Positions 50,875 through 60,084 of a stretch of 64,000 bases of DNA are shown piece after piece (within the stretch, counting starts at the first letter, position 1; each line of letters opens with the position of its first letter). The DNA is from Antrihabitans stalagmiti (GTDB lineage: Bacteria > Actinomycetota > Actinomycetes > Mycobacteriales > Mycobacteriaceae): assembly GCF_016482825.1 (NCBI RefSeq), contig NZ_JAEMNV010000003.1:124001-188000 (forward strand), read 5' to 3'. Below the pieces are notes generated by a model that saw only the letters and a list, made by a program, of their open reading frames with translations, was not told where the DNA came from and ran no database searches. The translations under genes were made by a program, and so were the position numbers.

Positions 50875-51929
50875 CGCGGCACCGCCTGACCGAGAAGCAA
50901 CGAAAGCAGGTCGACCTGAGTCTGTTGGCCGTCCCGGCGAACTTCGATCTGCGGTGGTAGATACTGCACGCGAACGGCATTCGAGACCGGGTCGAACATT
51001 GCGAGCAGATCCCGCGACGCCTGGGGAAGATAGGCGAGGAGATCGCGGATATCACCAGCGCGGCTGAGCAATTGGTGTGCGAATGGAATCGCTTTGTCCA
51101 GGAACGTATAGGACTGCTCGTCGTACTTGTCGATGGTCCTTGCCGCGACCGGCAGCAGCTCGTTCACTCGTGCAATTGCTGTGCCGAGTCCCTGGACAAC
51201 GCCGTCCACCGTTTCGAGACCGTTCCCGAGGTTGTCCAGCAGCGTGCGGAAATCGGGCCAATTGGTGACGAACATGGTTGTCAGGCGGTCGAGGTTGTCG
51301 ATGAGTCGCCGGACCGTTACGTCGCGACCCGCCGGATCGCCGACCAACGTCGACAAACGCCGCAGCAATGAATTGAACGTCGGACCGGTGTCGACGAGCG
51401 CCGCGTCGAGTGAGTTGAGGGTGTCCGAAAGGATCGGATCCGGCTGTGTCGCTGGAGTTCCCGCCGCTGTCTTGGTACCGAGCAGGTCTGCAGCGACGGT
51501 GTTGACCGCGTCGAACGTCTCGCTGATACCGATCGGCGTACGGGTGCGGTCGAGTGGGATGCATTGTGCAGCAACAAAACGGGGCCCGTCGCGGTGTATG
51601 CCGGTGAGCTCGACATGCCGATCGGTGACGATCGAGCTGGACATGGTCACTGCACCGACATCTGCGGGAAGATCGATGTCGTCGTCGACCTTCATCGTCA
51701 CCCGCATTCGGTCGCCGACTGGTTCGATCGCAGTGACACTGCCGATCTCGATGCCCATGAGGCTGACGTTGTTGCCCTCGTACAGCCCGACCGTGTCCGT
51801 GAACTCCGCGCACAGGGTTTTCGTCGAGTAGAGATCGACGCTGTTTGCCGCGGAGGTCGCTGCCCCACTGAGGACCACGACAGCAACTGCGGCGAGGGCG
51901 ACATAGGTGAGCTTTCGACGGTCTGCCAT
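50871..51929 (-). CDS. mceD: MceD of mce operon 2
   Basis: 352 residues from ATG 51929, one nucleotide after the mceC stop. Anchor YVALAAVAVVVLSGAATSA, then the MCE domain (DTVGLYEGNNVSLMGIEIGSVTAI, SSSIVTDRHVELTG), then helical needle segments. Ends VDLLSLLLGQAVPR, close in form to the MceD tail of operon 1 (PLAQLLLGIAGAR). Confidence 0.93.
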   Translation of the reverse strand: MADRRKLTYVALAAVAVVVLSGAATSAANSVDLYSTKTLCAEFTDTVGLYEGNNVSLMGIEIGSVTAIEPVGDRMRVTMKVDDDIDLPADVGAVTMSSSIVTDRHVELTGIHRDGPRFVAAQCIPLDRTRTPIGISETFDAVNTVAADLLGTKTAAGTPATQPDPILSDTLNSLDAALVDTGPTFNSLLRRLSTLVGDPAGRDVTVRRLIDNLDRLTTMFVTNWPDFRTLLDNLGNGLETVDGVVQGLGTAIARVNELLPVAARTIDKYDEQSYTFLDKAIPFAHQLLSRAGDIRDLLAYLPQASRDLLAMFDPVSNAVRVQYLPPQIEVRRDGQQTQVDLLSLLLGQAVPR

Positions 51930-51930
51930 G

Positions 51931-52953
51931 TCAGCAGCCCTTCGCTGCGGTCGGAATGCAGAGGCCTGTGCCGGTGATCGTGTTGGCAGACTGATCGATG
52001 GTGACACCGTCGATGCCGAGCATCCCCGAGATCTTTGCCATGAACTCCTTGATGCCGCTGATGACGTCGTCGATCTTGCCCTGGTCCGAGAACACCTTCT
52101 GCACAACTGCTTCGAGATCGGCGATCGGCGGCTCGAGTCCCTCCGCGTAGGCCATGACCGGACGGTGCACGACATCGGCAAGTCGACGCAGGAGCTGGAA
52201 GGTCTGCACTACATCGGCTTTCTGGGAACCTAGTTTCACCGCGACGATCCCGAGTTGTCGGACGAAGTCGGCAAGGATCGCCTGGTCGTCGGCAATGGCG
52301 GCGACAAACTCGTCGGAGACTGCGAGTCCCTTGTCGAGTTGGTCCGAGCGTTGCGCAAGAACCCCAGTCAGGTCGTTCACGTTGGTCAGCAGGTTGCGAA
52401 TCGAATCGGGTTGGCCCGCGATCGCGTTGTTGACCTCGGTGATCGTTGCGCGCAAAGTCTGGCCGTCGACGTCGCGCAGTACGGGTGTGGCGTCCTGGAG
52501 GATGTCGGTGATCTCGTACGGAGTCCGGGTGCGTTCCGGTGGTATGTGATTCGTGCCGAGGTCGTTGTCGCCGTCCGGTGACAGCGACAGGTAGTGGCCA
52601 CCGATCGGTGTGAGCATCTTGATCTCCACGGCGGAAAGATCGCCTACGTGTGTGTCTCGGTCGACACTGAAGCGAATCTCTACGTGGTCGTCGGCCAAGC
52701 GCACCGATTCGACTGCGCCGACCTTGATTCCGGCGACGCGGACCTCGTTGCCGCTGCGCGCACCTGCGGCGCTGGAGAAGTCGGCGACGTAGGTCTTGGT
52801 GCCGAACGGAACGAGATAGATGACGGCGCTCGCGGCGAGGGCGAGGATCGCGACGACGATACCGATTACACCCCAACGGAGTTGGGTCTGTGCCTCGTCC
52901 TCAGCGGTTCGGCGGGTCCTGATCGTGTGCTTGCGGATCGTCAGCTTCGTCAT
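51931..52953 (-). CDS. mceC: MceC of mce operon 2
   Basis: 340 residues from ATG 52953, which gives an ATGA overlap with mceB; an in-frame GTG at 52959 would recreate the 10-bp overlap seen in operon 1. Basic N-terminus (RKHTIRTRR), anchor VIGIVVAILALAASAVIYLV, MCE domain (GARSGNEVRVAGIKVGAVESV, IGGHYLSLSPDGDND). Ends GLCIPTAAKGC with the paired-Cys tail of MceC. Confidence 0.93.
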   Translation of the reverse strand: MTKLTIRKHTIRTRRTAEDEAQTQLRWGVIGIVVAILALAASAVIYLVPFGTKTYVADFSSAAGARSGNEVRVAGIKVGAVESVRLADDHVEIRFSVDRDTHVGDLSAVEIKMLTPIGGHYLSLSPDGDNDLGTNHIPPERTRTPYEITDILQDATPVLRDVDGQTLRATITEVNNAIAGQPDSIRNLLTNVNDLTGVLAQRSDQLDKGLAVSDEFVAAIADDQAILADFVRQLGIVAVKLGSQKADVVQTFQLLRRLADVVHRPVMAYAEGLEPPIADLEAVVQKVFSDQGKIDDVISGIKEFMAKISGMLGIDGVTIDQSANTITGTGLCIPTAAKGC

Positions 52954-53945
52954 TTGCACACCACCAGGCTTTGGTTCCCGAGTACGACGTTGCCGATTCC
53001 GGGGATGTCCGCGCCGCCGCTCGTGCAGTTGTAGCTCGCGGCGTCGGTACGACTGTCGAGACCACTCAGCAACGACGGCACGAGCGACAGAATCTCGACC
53101 AGTTGGTCGGCGCGGGGAGTGAGTCGTCTGAACAATCCGTCGAGCGGGAGATAACTCTGGTCATAGCTGTCCTGCAACTGCTCGAGCAGTTCGACAGCCG
53201 GCTGGAGCGCGCGATTGGCAGTCTTGGTCGAGACAACGATTTCGTCTGCCTTGGTACTGAATCTGCTGAGCAAGCTGCCGAGCTGCTCGACGAGATCGCC
53301 TACCTGCGCCGATTTTCCGGCTATCTGGTTGGAGATTTCGCCGAGATTCTTTATGAGTAGCACGATTACGGCCTCGCGGTCCTTTGCATACTTCGTCAGG
53401 CTGTCCAAGTCCGCGAGGACAGGGCCGATCCCGGCACCATCGCCCTGGAGAACTCGAAGGATGTTTTCTCCGAACCGATTGAGCTGTGCCGAGTCGAGTG
53501 TGTCGAACAAGGGCCGAAAGCCGTTGAACAACTTGGACACATCGAAACTCGAGATCGTGCTTTCGAGCGGGAAGGTGTAATCGCTTTCGACCGGTGCGTC
53601 CGCGCTTTCCGGTTGGACAAGTTCGATGTAGCGCTGTCCCAACAGGTTCTGATAGCGAATCGCGGGTTGCGTCGTGCGGAACACCGGTCGATCCGTCTGC
53701 ACCGTGAATCGCACTCGCGCAACGACGCCGTCGAGTTCGACAGTCTCGACCTTTCCTACCTGCACGCCCGACATTCGGACGTCGTCACCTGCGAACAGAC
53801 CCGACACGTCGGCGAACAAGGCGTCGTATTCGAATTGCTTGCCCTCCACCGGTGTTCTGAGGGCAGTGACGATGACGACCGTGCATGCGGTGACAACTGC
53901 GACGAAGATCGTCAGCCGCACGACGGCAGCACGGAGGGTCATCAT
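52950..53945 (-). CDS. mceB: MceB of mce operon 2
   Basis: 331 residues from ATG 53945 (a second ATG follows directly). Anchor VVRLTIFVAVVTACTVVIVTAL, MCE domain with GLFAGDDVRMSGVQVGKVETV, then helices. Ends GNVVLGNQSLVVCK with the usual terminal Cys. ATGA overlap with mceA. Confidence 0.94.
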   Translation of the reverse strand: MMTLRAAVVRLTIFVAVVTACTVVIVTALRTPVEGKQFEYDALFADVSGLFAGDDVRMSGVQVGKVETVELDGVVARVRFTVQTDRPVFRTTQPAIRYQNLLGQRYIELVQPESADAPVESDYTFPLESTISSFDVSKLFNGFRPLFDTLDSAQLNRFGENILRVLQGDGAGIGPVLADLDSLTKYAKDREAVIVLLIKNLGEISNQIAGKSAQVGDLVEQLGSLLSRFSTKADEIVVSTKTANRALQPAVELLEQLQDSYDQSYLPLDGLFRRLTPRADQLVEILSLVPSLLSGLDSRTDAASYNCTSGGADIPGIGNVVLGNQSLVVCK

Positions 53946-54970
53946 TTCGGCACTCCGACAATCGAATTCACCAGATAGGGCATGTCCTTCGAGATCAGTT
54001 CGAGCTGCAACTGCACTCGGCCGTCGACAACAGGGAACGCGGCACCGATCCGCTCGAGCAGTTGCGGCAGTCGGTGATATGTCGGCGCGACGGTGCCTAT
54101 CGAAGCCGCGATCGGTATCACCAGGTCAAGGAGGGTGTCGACGATGGTCGAGATGTCGGTCTGGTTGTCACTCAAGATGACCGCAAGCGGGGTGAGCGCT
54201 TGATCCGCCAGACCCGAGATCGCCTTGTTCGTTCGATCCTGGTTTGCTGTCTCGCCGAAATACGCGCTTGTGTCCAGTAGTCGAGCAATAAGGTCGACGA
54301 CGGGTGGCGTGAGTTCGGTAGCGCCTGCGCCGACTTCGCCGCCGATCCTCAGGTATTCCGCAACAGGTGCGCGCTTGTTGTCCGCAAGCAACTTCGCGGT
54401 TTCGAAGAAGGCCCGAACCGTTGGACCGAGTGTTTCCGTGTTGGTTATCAGCAGATCGAAGAGCTGGTCGACCTCGTCAGTGTCGAGCACCCGGGTCAGC
54501 TGTCCGGCCTTGCGGAACACGCTGGTTATGGTTGCGTTCGCGCTGTTCTCACCGATGTGCAGTGTCGCGCCCTCGGCGAGCGGAGCACCTCCGCCGCGGT
54601 TGACGAGTTCGATTGCGGTCGAACCGAATACGTTCGACGAGGTGTACTGCGCCGTCACATCGTCGGTCAGGTGCTCGGCTTGGGATCGATCGAGGGAGAG
54701 CTCCAACTGCTGGTGGCCGAACCCGAGCGTGTCGATCTGCGTGACCTTTCCGATTGCGAAGCCGTACAACTTCACCTCGGCGCCGGGGGCTAGACCCTCC
54801 CCTACTGTCGATGCGTCGATCCAGACGGTGAACCGGTCGCTGAACTTGCCGTCGCTGTATGCGGAGAGAGCGACCGCTGCGACCGCGACTACTGCTGCGA
54901 CAGCGAGGCCACGGAGCCGCAGCGAGGCTCGACCTGCTGCTCGACCCGAGAAGTCTTGGAATACAGGCAC
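53942..54970 (-). CDS. mceA: MceA of mce operon 2
   Basis: 342 residues from GTG 54970, 2 nt after the yrbEB stop. Anchor RLRGLAVAAVVAVAAVALSAYS, MCE domain with GLAPGAEVKLYGFAIGKVTQI and SSNVFGSTAIELVNRG, then a long helical part. The start is set by the tight packing; no ATG is available nearby in frame. Confidence 0.92.
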   Translation of the reverse strand: MPVFQDFSGRAAGRASLRLRGLAVAAVVAVAAVALSAYSDGKFSDRFTVWIDASTVGEGLAPGAEVKLYGFAIGKVTQIDTLGFGHQQLELSLDRSQAEHLTDDVTAQYTSSNVFGSTAIELVNRGGGAPLAEGATLHIGENSANATITSVFRKAGQLTRVLDTDEVDQLFDLLITNTETLGPTVRAFFETAKLLADNKRAPVAEYLRIGGEVGAGATELTPPVVDLIARLLDTSAYFGETANQDRTNKAISGLADQALTPLAVILSDNQTDISTIVDTLLDLVIPIAASIGTVAPTYHRLPQLLERIGAAFPVVDGRVQLQLELISKDMPYLVNSIVGVPK

Positions 54971-54972
54971 AG

Positions 54973-55848
54973 TTACCCCGAAATCCTGATTCCGGAGTCG
55001 AGTCCCCAGAAGATGAGTGTCATCACCATGTCCGCGATGACGACGCCGATCAGACTGGCGCGGATCGCGCGTCCCGAAGCACGGCCGACGCCCTCTGGCC
55101 CGCCGCTTGCGTAAAAGCCTTGGTAGCCATGAATGATGATGATCATCACGACGAATACGACCGCTTTGACGATCGAGAAGAACACGTCGGACGGCGCGAT
55201 GAAGGCACCGAAGTAGTGGTAGTACGTTCCAGACGACTGACCGTGCAGCACGTTCACGACGACAGCGCACGAGAGGTAGCTCAGGATCAAGGTGAGCAGA
55301 AACAGCGGGACAATGGTGATGACACCCGCAATGACCCGGGTCGTCACGACGAACGGAATCGGCCGTACCGCAGTCGCTTCCAGAGCATCGATCTCCTCGG
55401 AGATACGCATCGCGCCGATCTCTGCGGTCATTCGGCAGCCCGCTTGAGCTGCGAATCCGATTGCGGCGATCATCGGTGCCATCTCACGGGTATTGGCGTA
55501 TGCCGAGACGAAGCCCGTCAGCGGACCCATGCCGACCATGTCCAGCGTCGAGAAGCCCTCGACGCCGATCGATCCGCCGACCGCCACGCCGAGAAATGCA
55601 AGTACCGCAACGGTTCCGCCGCCGACGATGATCGAACCGTTGCCCCAGGTGATGTCGGTGAGGATGAGCATCGTCTGGCGTCGATACGACCGGATGGTGT
55701 GTGGCACCGCAACGAGTACCTGCCAGGCGAACGTGAACTGGTGTCCCAGGTGCTCCGCGACGTTTGCGGGCGATCGAGCGATCTTGGCCGCAGCGTCGAC
55801 AACGTGTTTGGTGCCGTACGGCCGCACCTTCGCCGTCGTATCGATCAC
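54973..55848 (-). CDS. yrbEB: YrbE/MlaE-family permease of mce operon 2 (YrbEB)
   Basis: 291 residues from GTG 55848, 2 nt after the yrbEA stop. Coupling motif MTAEIGAMRISEEIDALEAT, membrane runs VITIVPLFLLTLILSYLSC and VIADMVMTLIFWGL, and the usual GFYASGGPEGVGRASGRAIRAS before the last helix. The N-terminal 60 residues are soluble. Confidence 0.95.
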   Translation of the reverse strand: MIDTTAKVRPYGTKHVVDAAAKIARSPANVAEHLGHQFTFAWQVLVAVPHTIRSYRRQTMLILTDITWGNGSIIVGGGTVAVLAFLGVAVGGSIGVEGFSTLDMVGMGPLTGFVSAYANTREMAPMIAAIGFAAQAGCRMTAEIGAMRISEEIDALEATAVRPIPFVVTTRVIAGVITIVPLFLLTLILSYLSCAVVVNVLHGQSSGTYYHYFGAFIAPSDVFFSIVKAVVFVVMIIIIHGYQGFYASGGPEGVGRASGRAIRASLIGVVIADMVMTLIFWGLDSGIRISG

Positions 55849-55850
55849 GA

Positions 55851-56681
55851 TCAGCCGATCCTGGTTGGCATGAACATCGAAACAAGCTGAGTAATAACCA
55901 GATTGACGCCGAATGCGGCCATCACTCCGATGACCACGGCGGCGTTGACGGCATTGGCAACGCCCTTGGGTCCGTGGGTGGCCTCCAAGCCGCGCTGGCA
56001 GGCAACGATCACGACGATCACGCCGAAAAGGATCGATTTTGCCAGGGCGACAAAGAGATCGGAGATCGTTGCGAACGACGCGAAGGAGGAGAGGTAGCTG
56101 CCGGGCGTTCCGCCCTGTGCGCCGACATTGATGAGGTAGCCGGTTCCTACCCCCATGAACACGATGACGAGGCAGAGCAGCGGCGCCATCGCTGCCATCG
56201 CCGCGAGCCGTGGCGCGACGAGCCTGCGGACGGGATCGATTCCCATCGTCCTCATGGCGTCGATCTCCTCGCGGATGGTTCGGGCGCCGAGGTCGGCGGC
56301 GATCGCTGATCCCGCGGCACCGCCGAGAAGCAGGGCCGCGACAATCGGTGCGCCCTGCCTGATGACGCCGAGTCCGCCTGCAGCGCCTGCGATCGACGTC
56401 GCGCCGACCTGCTGCGTGAGGCTACCGACCTGCACGGAAACGATCACTCCGAACGGTATGGAGACCAGCACGGCAGGAAAGGCGGTCACGCTGACGATGA
56501 ACCACGCCTGCAGCAGCGTCTCTCGCAGGGGATGTCGAAGCCGCACCGTGTCGACGGCGAGGTAGATGCCTGCGTCGAGGCCGAGTCGGAGCGCTCGACC
56601 GACAGTGCGGGTCGCCGACAGACCGAGATCGATGCCCCAGCGGAGCGTCCGAGCAGGAGTCCGGGCGAGCGTGTCGAGCAT
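55851..56681 (-). CDS. yrbEA: YrbE/MlaE-family permease of mce operon 2 (YrbEA)
   Basis: 276 residues from ATG 56681 with GAGGGG upstream; the frame is open further but covers the promoter. Membrane segments IVSVTAFPAVLVSIPFGVIV and MAPLLCLVIVFMGVGTGYL; coupling motif ADLGARTIREEIDAMRTMGI. First gene of mce operon 2. An operator-like 16-bp dyad lies 82 bp upstream at 56763-56778. Confidence 0.95.
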   Translation of the reverse strand: MLDTLARTPARTLRWGIDLGLSATRTVGRALRLGLDAGIYLAVDTVRLRHPLRETLLQAWFIVSVTAFPAVLVSIPFGVIVSVQVGSLTQQVGATSIAGAAGGLGVIRQGAPIVAALLLGGAAGSAIAADLGARTIREEIDAMRTMGIDPVRRLVAPRLAAMAAMAPLLCLVIVFMGVGTGYLINVGAQGGTPGSYLSSFASFATISDLFVALAKSILFGVIVVIVACQRGLEATHGPKGVANAVNAAVVIGVMAAFGVNLVITQLVSMFMPTRIG

Positions 56682-56762
56682 GGACGCGCCCCTCTTTCCT
56701 CGAGTGATGTCAGTTACCGACGCAACAGCCGTCGGGCGATGTGAAACGTAGCACATTAATCG

Positions 56763-56778
56763 GACTGATTCATCAGTC
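56763..56778. promoter_or_regulatory. Regulon operator, site 1 (mce operon 2)
   Basis: GACTGATTCATCAGTC: perfect 6-bp arms around 4 nt. ATTAAT precedes it with a 2-nt gap on the plus strand (56755-56760), and ATTAATCG recurs at 56783. The same dyad, with ATTAAW at identical spacing, occurs at 60830 and 62271, upstream of other minus-strand genes. ATTAAT may form part of the -10 element for the minus-strand promoter. Confidence 0.75.
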
Positions 56779-56915
56779 TTGTATTAATCGCTCCGATCCC
56801 AGGCGAAGCCAATCATCAGAAGAAAGTTGGATTTCTCGCTACGCTGCAGGTCGTAGGCACCGCCGAGTCTGTGATAGCGCGATCGTGAGTAGGAATGCCA
56901 CGATCGCGCGTGCGA

Positions 56916-58316
56916 TCACCGACCCGCGCCGATCGCCTGGCCGACGAGTGCCTGCGCCGCCGCGGGCAAGATTGCTGCGAGTCCTGGTCCGAACTGCGGA
57001 TCGTTCACGAGCGTCTGTGGGCTCGTGCTCGAGCAGCCTGCAGGTGCGGGAACACCCTCCAGTCGATCCTTGAGCCAGTAGAAGCCGCTCGGCAACTGAG
57101 TGAAGACGCCGGAGATATGTTCGGCGAGGAACTCTCGGACGTAGGTCACGCTCGATGCGCCTTCGTTGCAGTACTTCTCGTAGATGCGGTCGGTGCCTGC
57201 GATCGGGATGATCTCGTCGTTCTGAGCGTGATACATGAACACGGGCACCGACGGGGTGCGCTGACCGAGCGAGTTGTCCATGATCGCGTGTTTGATCTCG
57301 GGGATGAGCAATGGATCGGCACCCTGGAATGTCCCGAGGTAGTTGAGGCCCGGGAAGACTGCCGTTCCCATCGGGTGGCACAGGAATTTTTTCGAGGCGA
57401 GGACGAACTGGCCGACGATGTCGACCCGCTCGCGTAACACTCGTTGCATGTCCGGGTACTCGGTGGCGATTCCGACGAACGCGCCGCTGATGAGTCCCGC
57501 ATACAGACCGTTGTTGTTATGCCGCACAACGGCTTCGAAGTCTGCGGCAGCGACGCCGCCCGATGCTGCACCTACGATGTTCAAGTCCGGTGCGTACTCG
57601 TCTTTGATCTCGGCGGCGAATGCGGTTGGAATGGTGCCGCCGGAGTAGCCCCACAGGGCTGCCGGGGTCGACGGACCGCTCAGCTCCGATGGAGCGAAGT
57701 TTTCCGCGGCACGGATCCCGTCGAGTGTGGCTTGGGCGCCGAGGCGCGACGCGCCATACGCCGAGTTGGGGCCCTCGTAGTCGGGCATCGCCACGGTCCA
57801 GCCCTGACCGAGGCCTGCCGCGATGGGGATGAGAATCTCGGCAGCGTTGACGTAGTCGGCCGGGATCGCGCCGGACTGGACGACGTACGACGGCGCGCAG
57901 TATTGCGCGGCCGAGTCCTCGGCTATCTGATAGGACAACAGTTTTCGTCCGCCGGCAGGTGCCGGTCCACGTGGGGTCAGGATCGTGGTGACGGTCGCGA
58001 TCGGCTGGCCCTGGCTGTTGTTCGTGCGGTAGAGCAACTGATGCGCGTCGACGTCCATGTGCAGGATGCCGAAGAATGCTGGCAGGATCGCGCGCGCCCG
58101 CAGAATTTCACCGGGTTCGGCATCGGCAACCAGACCAGCTGCTGGTCGATAGAACTCGTCGAACTCTGGCGGAAGGGTCACGGCGGGTGCGGGTTCGATC
58201 GCTACCGCGGAGGGCGCTGGATCGGCGTCCGCGACCAGACCGGACATCAGGGTCGTCAGCAACGCGGCCGCGGCGCCACATACGAGGAGGCGAGTCGATC
58301 TACGGGCAGTCATCAT
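56916..58316 (-). CDS. Secreted lipase of the secretory-lipase family (PF03583-like)
   Basis: 466 residues from ATG 58316. Signal peptide 1-32 (LLVCGAAAALLTTLMSGLVADADPAPS). Nucleophile elbow ALWGYSGGTIPTAFAAE, acid in YHAQNDEIIPIAGTD, His in FLAEHISGVF. AGLGQGWTVAMPDYEGPNSAYGASRLGAQATLDG is the family's typical region before the Ser. Secreted or cell-wall-associated release of fatty acids; placed directly upstream, in the direction of transcription of neither, between mce operon 2 and fadD. Ends 235 bp before the yrbEA start. Confidence 0.92.
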   Translation of the reverse strand: MMTARRSTRLLVCGAAAALLTTLMSGLVADADPAPSAVAIEPAPAVTLPPEFDEFYRPAAGLVADAEPGEILRARAILPAFFGILHMDVDAHQLLYRTNNSQGQPIATVTTILTPRGPAPAGGRKLLSYQIAEDSAAQYCAPSYVVQSGAIPADYVNAAEILIPIAAGLGQGWTVAMPDYEGPNSAYGASRLGAQATLDGIRAAENFAPSELSGPSTPAALWGYSGGTIPTAFAAEIKDEYAPDLNIVGAASGGVAAADFEAVVRHNNNGLYAGLISGAFVGIATEYPDMQRVLRERVDIVGQFVLASKKFLCHPMGTAVFPGLNYLGTFQGADPLLIPEIKHAIMDNSLGQRTPSVPVFMYHAQNDEIIPIAGTDRIYEKYCNEGASSVTYVREFLAEHISGVFTQLPSGFYWLKDRLEGVPAPAGCSSTSPQTLVNDPQFGPGLAAILPAAAQALVGQAIGAGR

Positions 58317-58457
58317 CGAAGGCTTTCTTTCGGGGGAGACGCCGCCACATCACGACGTTGCATGTGCGGGCCGTCACAACTGGCATAACGGTAATTTAGA
58401 TTTTCAGATTGTCAATGCACTGAGCCAATAGGGGCATCGGGTCGAAAAGAGGGCTAG

Positions 58458-60083
58458 CTACAACTGCCGAAGCAGCCGCGGAACCACCTTTCCCGTCGGA
58501 TTGCGGGGTAGGGCGTCGATGAAGTGAACTTCCCGTGGCACGCTGAATCGCGCCAGGCTCTGCTTAACCGCAGACTTGACGGATTCTTCTGTGGGAGTAT
58601 CGGATTCGGAGTCGGAGCGGACGACGAAGGCGACCAGCCGTTGCCCGAATTCTGGATCCGGAACGCCGATCACCGCGACCTCACGTACGCCGGGTAGTTC
58701 GGTGATAAGCCGCTCGACCTCTTGCGGATAGACGTTCTCGCCACCGGAAACGGCCATGTCGTCGGCCCGTCCGGCTAGGAAGAGGAGTCCATTCGAATCG
58801 AGTCGTCCGAGGTCGCCCGTATCCATCAGCCCGTCGATGACCTGTTTCGACTCGCCCGCACGCGTGTACCCGTCGAACAACATCGAGTTTCCGACGAATA
58901 CGCGACCGACGGTTCCCGACGGAACTGGACGGCCGTCGTCGCCGAGTATCGCCAGCGTGGTCCCGAACGGTGCCCTGCCGGAGGTAGTCGGATGCGCTGC
59001 AAGCTCTTTGGGTGTCGCAATCGAGGCGAACGACACCTCGGTACTGCCGTAGATGTTGTAGAGCGTGGGTCCGAATCGCCTCAGGGAGCCAACTACGACG
59101 GGTGCTGGAATTGCAGAACCGCACGCGATGATCGCGCGCAGCGTAGATGTATCAGCCGCTTCCAGTTCGTCTTTCGGTAGTTGAAGTATTCGACCGAGCA
59201 TGATCGGGACGACGAACAGCGAGTCCACTCGATGCTTCGCTATCGCGTGCAGTGCTGCAGCGGGATCGAACTGCCGCTGCAACACTGCGGTCGAGCCCAT
59301 CGCGACGGCGCTCATCAACGCACCGAAGCCCCACGAGTGAAATACCGGAGCGCAGATGAGGTCGATGCTGCCTGCACGCAACGGAATTCGCGACAGCAAC
59401 GCTGCTGCCGCGAGTGGATTGCGCGGTGCACTTCGTTTCGCACCTTTCGGTGTGCCCGTCGTGCCGGAGGTCAAGATGATGGAACGACCGACCCGCGGCC
59501 GGAAGGGCAAGCGCGTATTGGACCGGGATGCAACAAGTTCCGCGATTGTCGGAATGTTCGTCCCGAGGCGCGGCGCGTCCGATGGTGCCCAGGCTTGAAC
59601 TACCTTCAGACCCGGTAGGCCCGCGGTCTCGGAGAAGTCGGCATCGACGATGAGAACGTCTGCCCGCTGCTCGCGTAACACTTCGGTGAGCTGACCGCCC
59701 GCAAGACCGGTATTCATCAGAATGTGGTCGGCGCCGATCCGCCCGGTAGCAACAACCGCTTGCAGAAAGCCTCGGTGATTGCGGCACAGAATCGCGACCC
59801 GGCTGGTGGCATCCACGCCGCGACTCGCGAGTGCCTTTGCAAGCGCGGTGCTTTCGTCGTCGAGCGTGCGATAGGTGATCGCTCCGTCGTCGTCGATCAG
59901 CGCGACTCGGTGCGGGAAGCGTCGTGCGCCTACAGCGAGAGCAGCGGCGGGAGTGACGTCCCATCGCAATGCTGCAACGCCCATCTTCGCCAATCGTGCA
60001 GGCGAGGACGGGCGGAGCGCACCGGACCGGATGACCGGTCCAGCGGCTCGGGCGAGCCCGAATGCTGCGCTGAAGGGCTCCAC
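58458..60083 (-). CDS. fadD: FadD-type acyl-CoA synthetase (AMP-binding)
   Basis: 541 residues from GTG 60083, 1 nt after the stop of the 226-residue gene. P-loop ILTSGTTGTPKGAKR, YGSTEVSFAS, DTGDLGRLDSNGLLFLAGRADDM, SGGENVYPQEVE, and catalytic Lys in LPRNPTGKVV: all ANL motifs are complete. Activates fatty or other lipid acids to acyl-CoA. Its operon is preceded by regulon operator site 2, which ties it to mce operon 2, so it may activate what that system imports. Confidence 0.93.
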   Translation of the reverse strand: MEPFSAAFGLARAAGPVIRSGALRPSSPARLAKMGVAALRWDVTPAAALAVGARRFPHRVALIDDDGAITYRTLDDESTALAKALASRGVDATSRVAILCRNHRGFLQAVVATGRIGADHILMNTGLAGGQLTEVLREQRADVLIVDADFSETAGLPGLKVVQAWAPSDAPRLGTNIPTIAELVASRSNTRLPFRPRVGRSIILTSGTTGTPKGAKRSAPRNPLAAAALLSRIPLRAGSIDLICAPVFHSWGFGALMSAVAMGSTAVLQRQFDPAAALHAIAKHRVDSLFVVPIMLGRILQLPKDELEAADTSTLRAIIACGSAIPAPVVVGSLRRFGPTLYNIYGSTEVSFASIATPKELAAHPTTSGRAPFGTTLAILGDDGRPVPSGTVGRVFVGNSMLFDGYTRAGESKQVIDGLMDTGDLGRLDSNGLLFLAGRADDMAVSGGENVYPQEVERLITELPGVREVAVIGVPDPEFGQRLVAFVVRSDSESDTPTEESVKSAVKQSLARFSVPREVHFIDALPRNPTGKVVPRLLRQL

Positions 60084-60084
60084 G

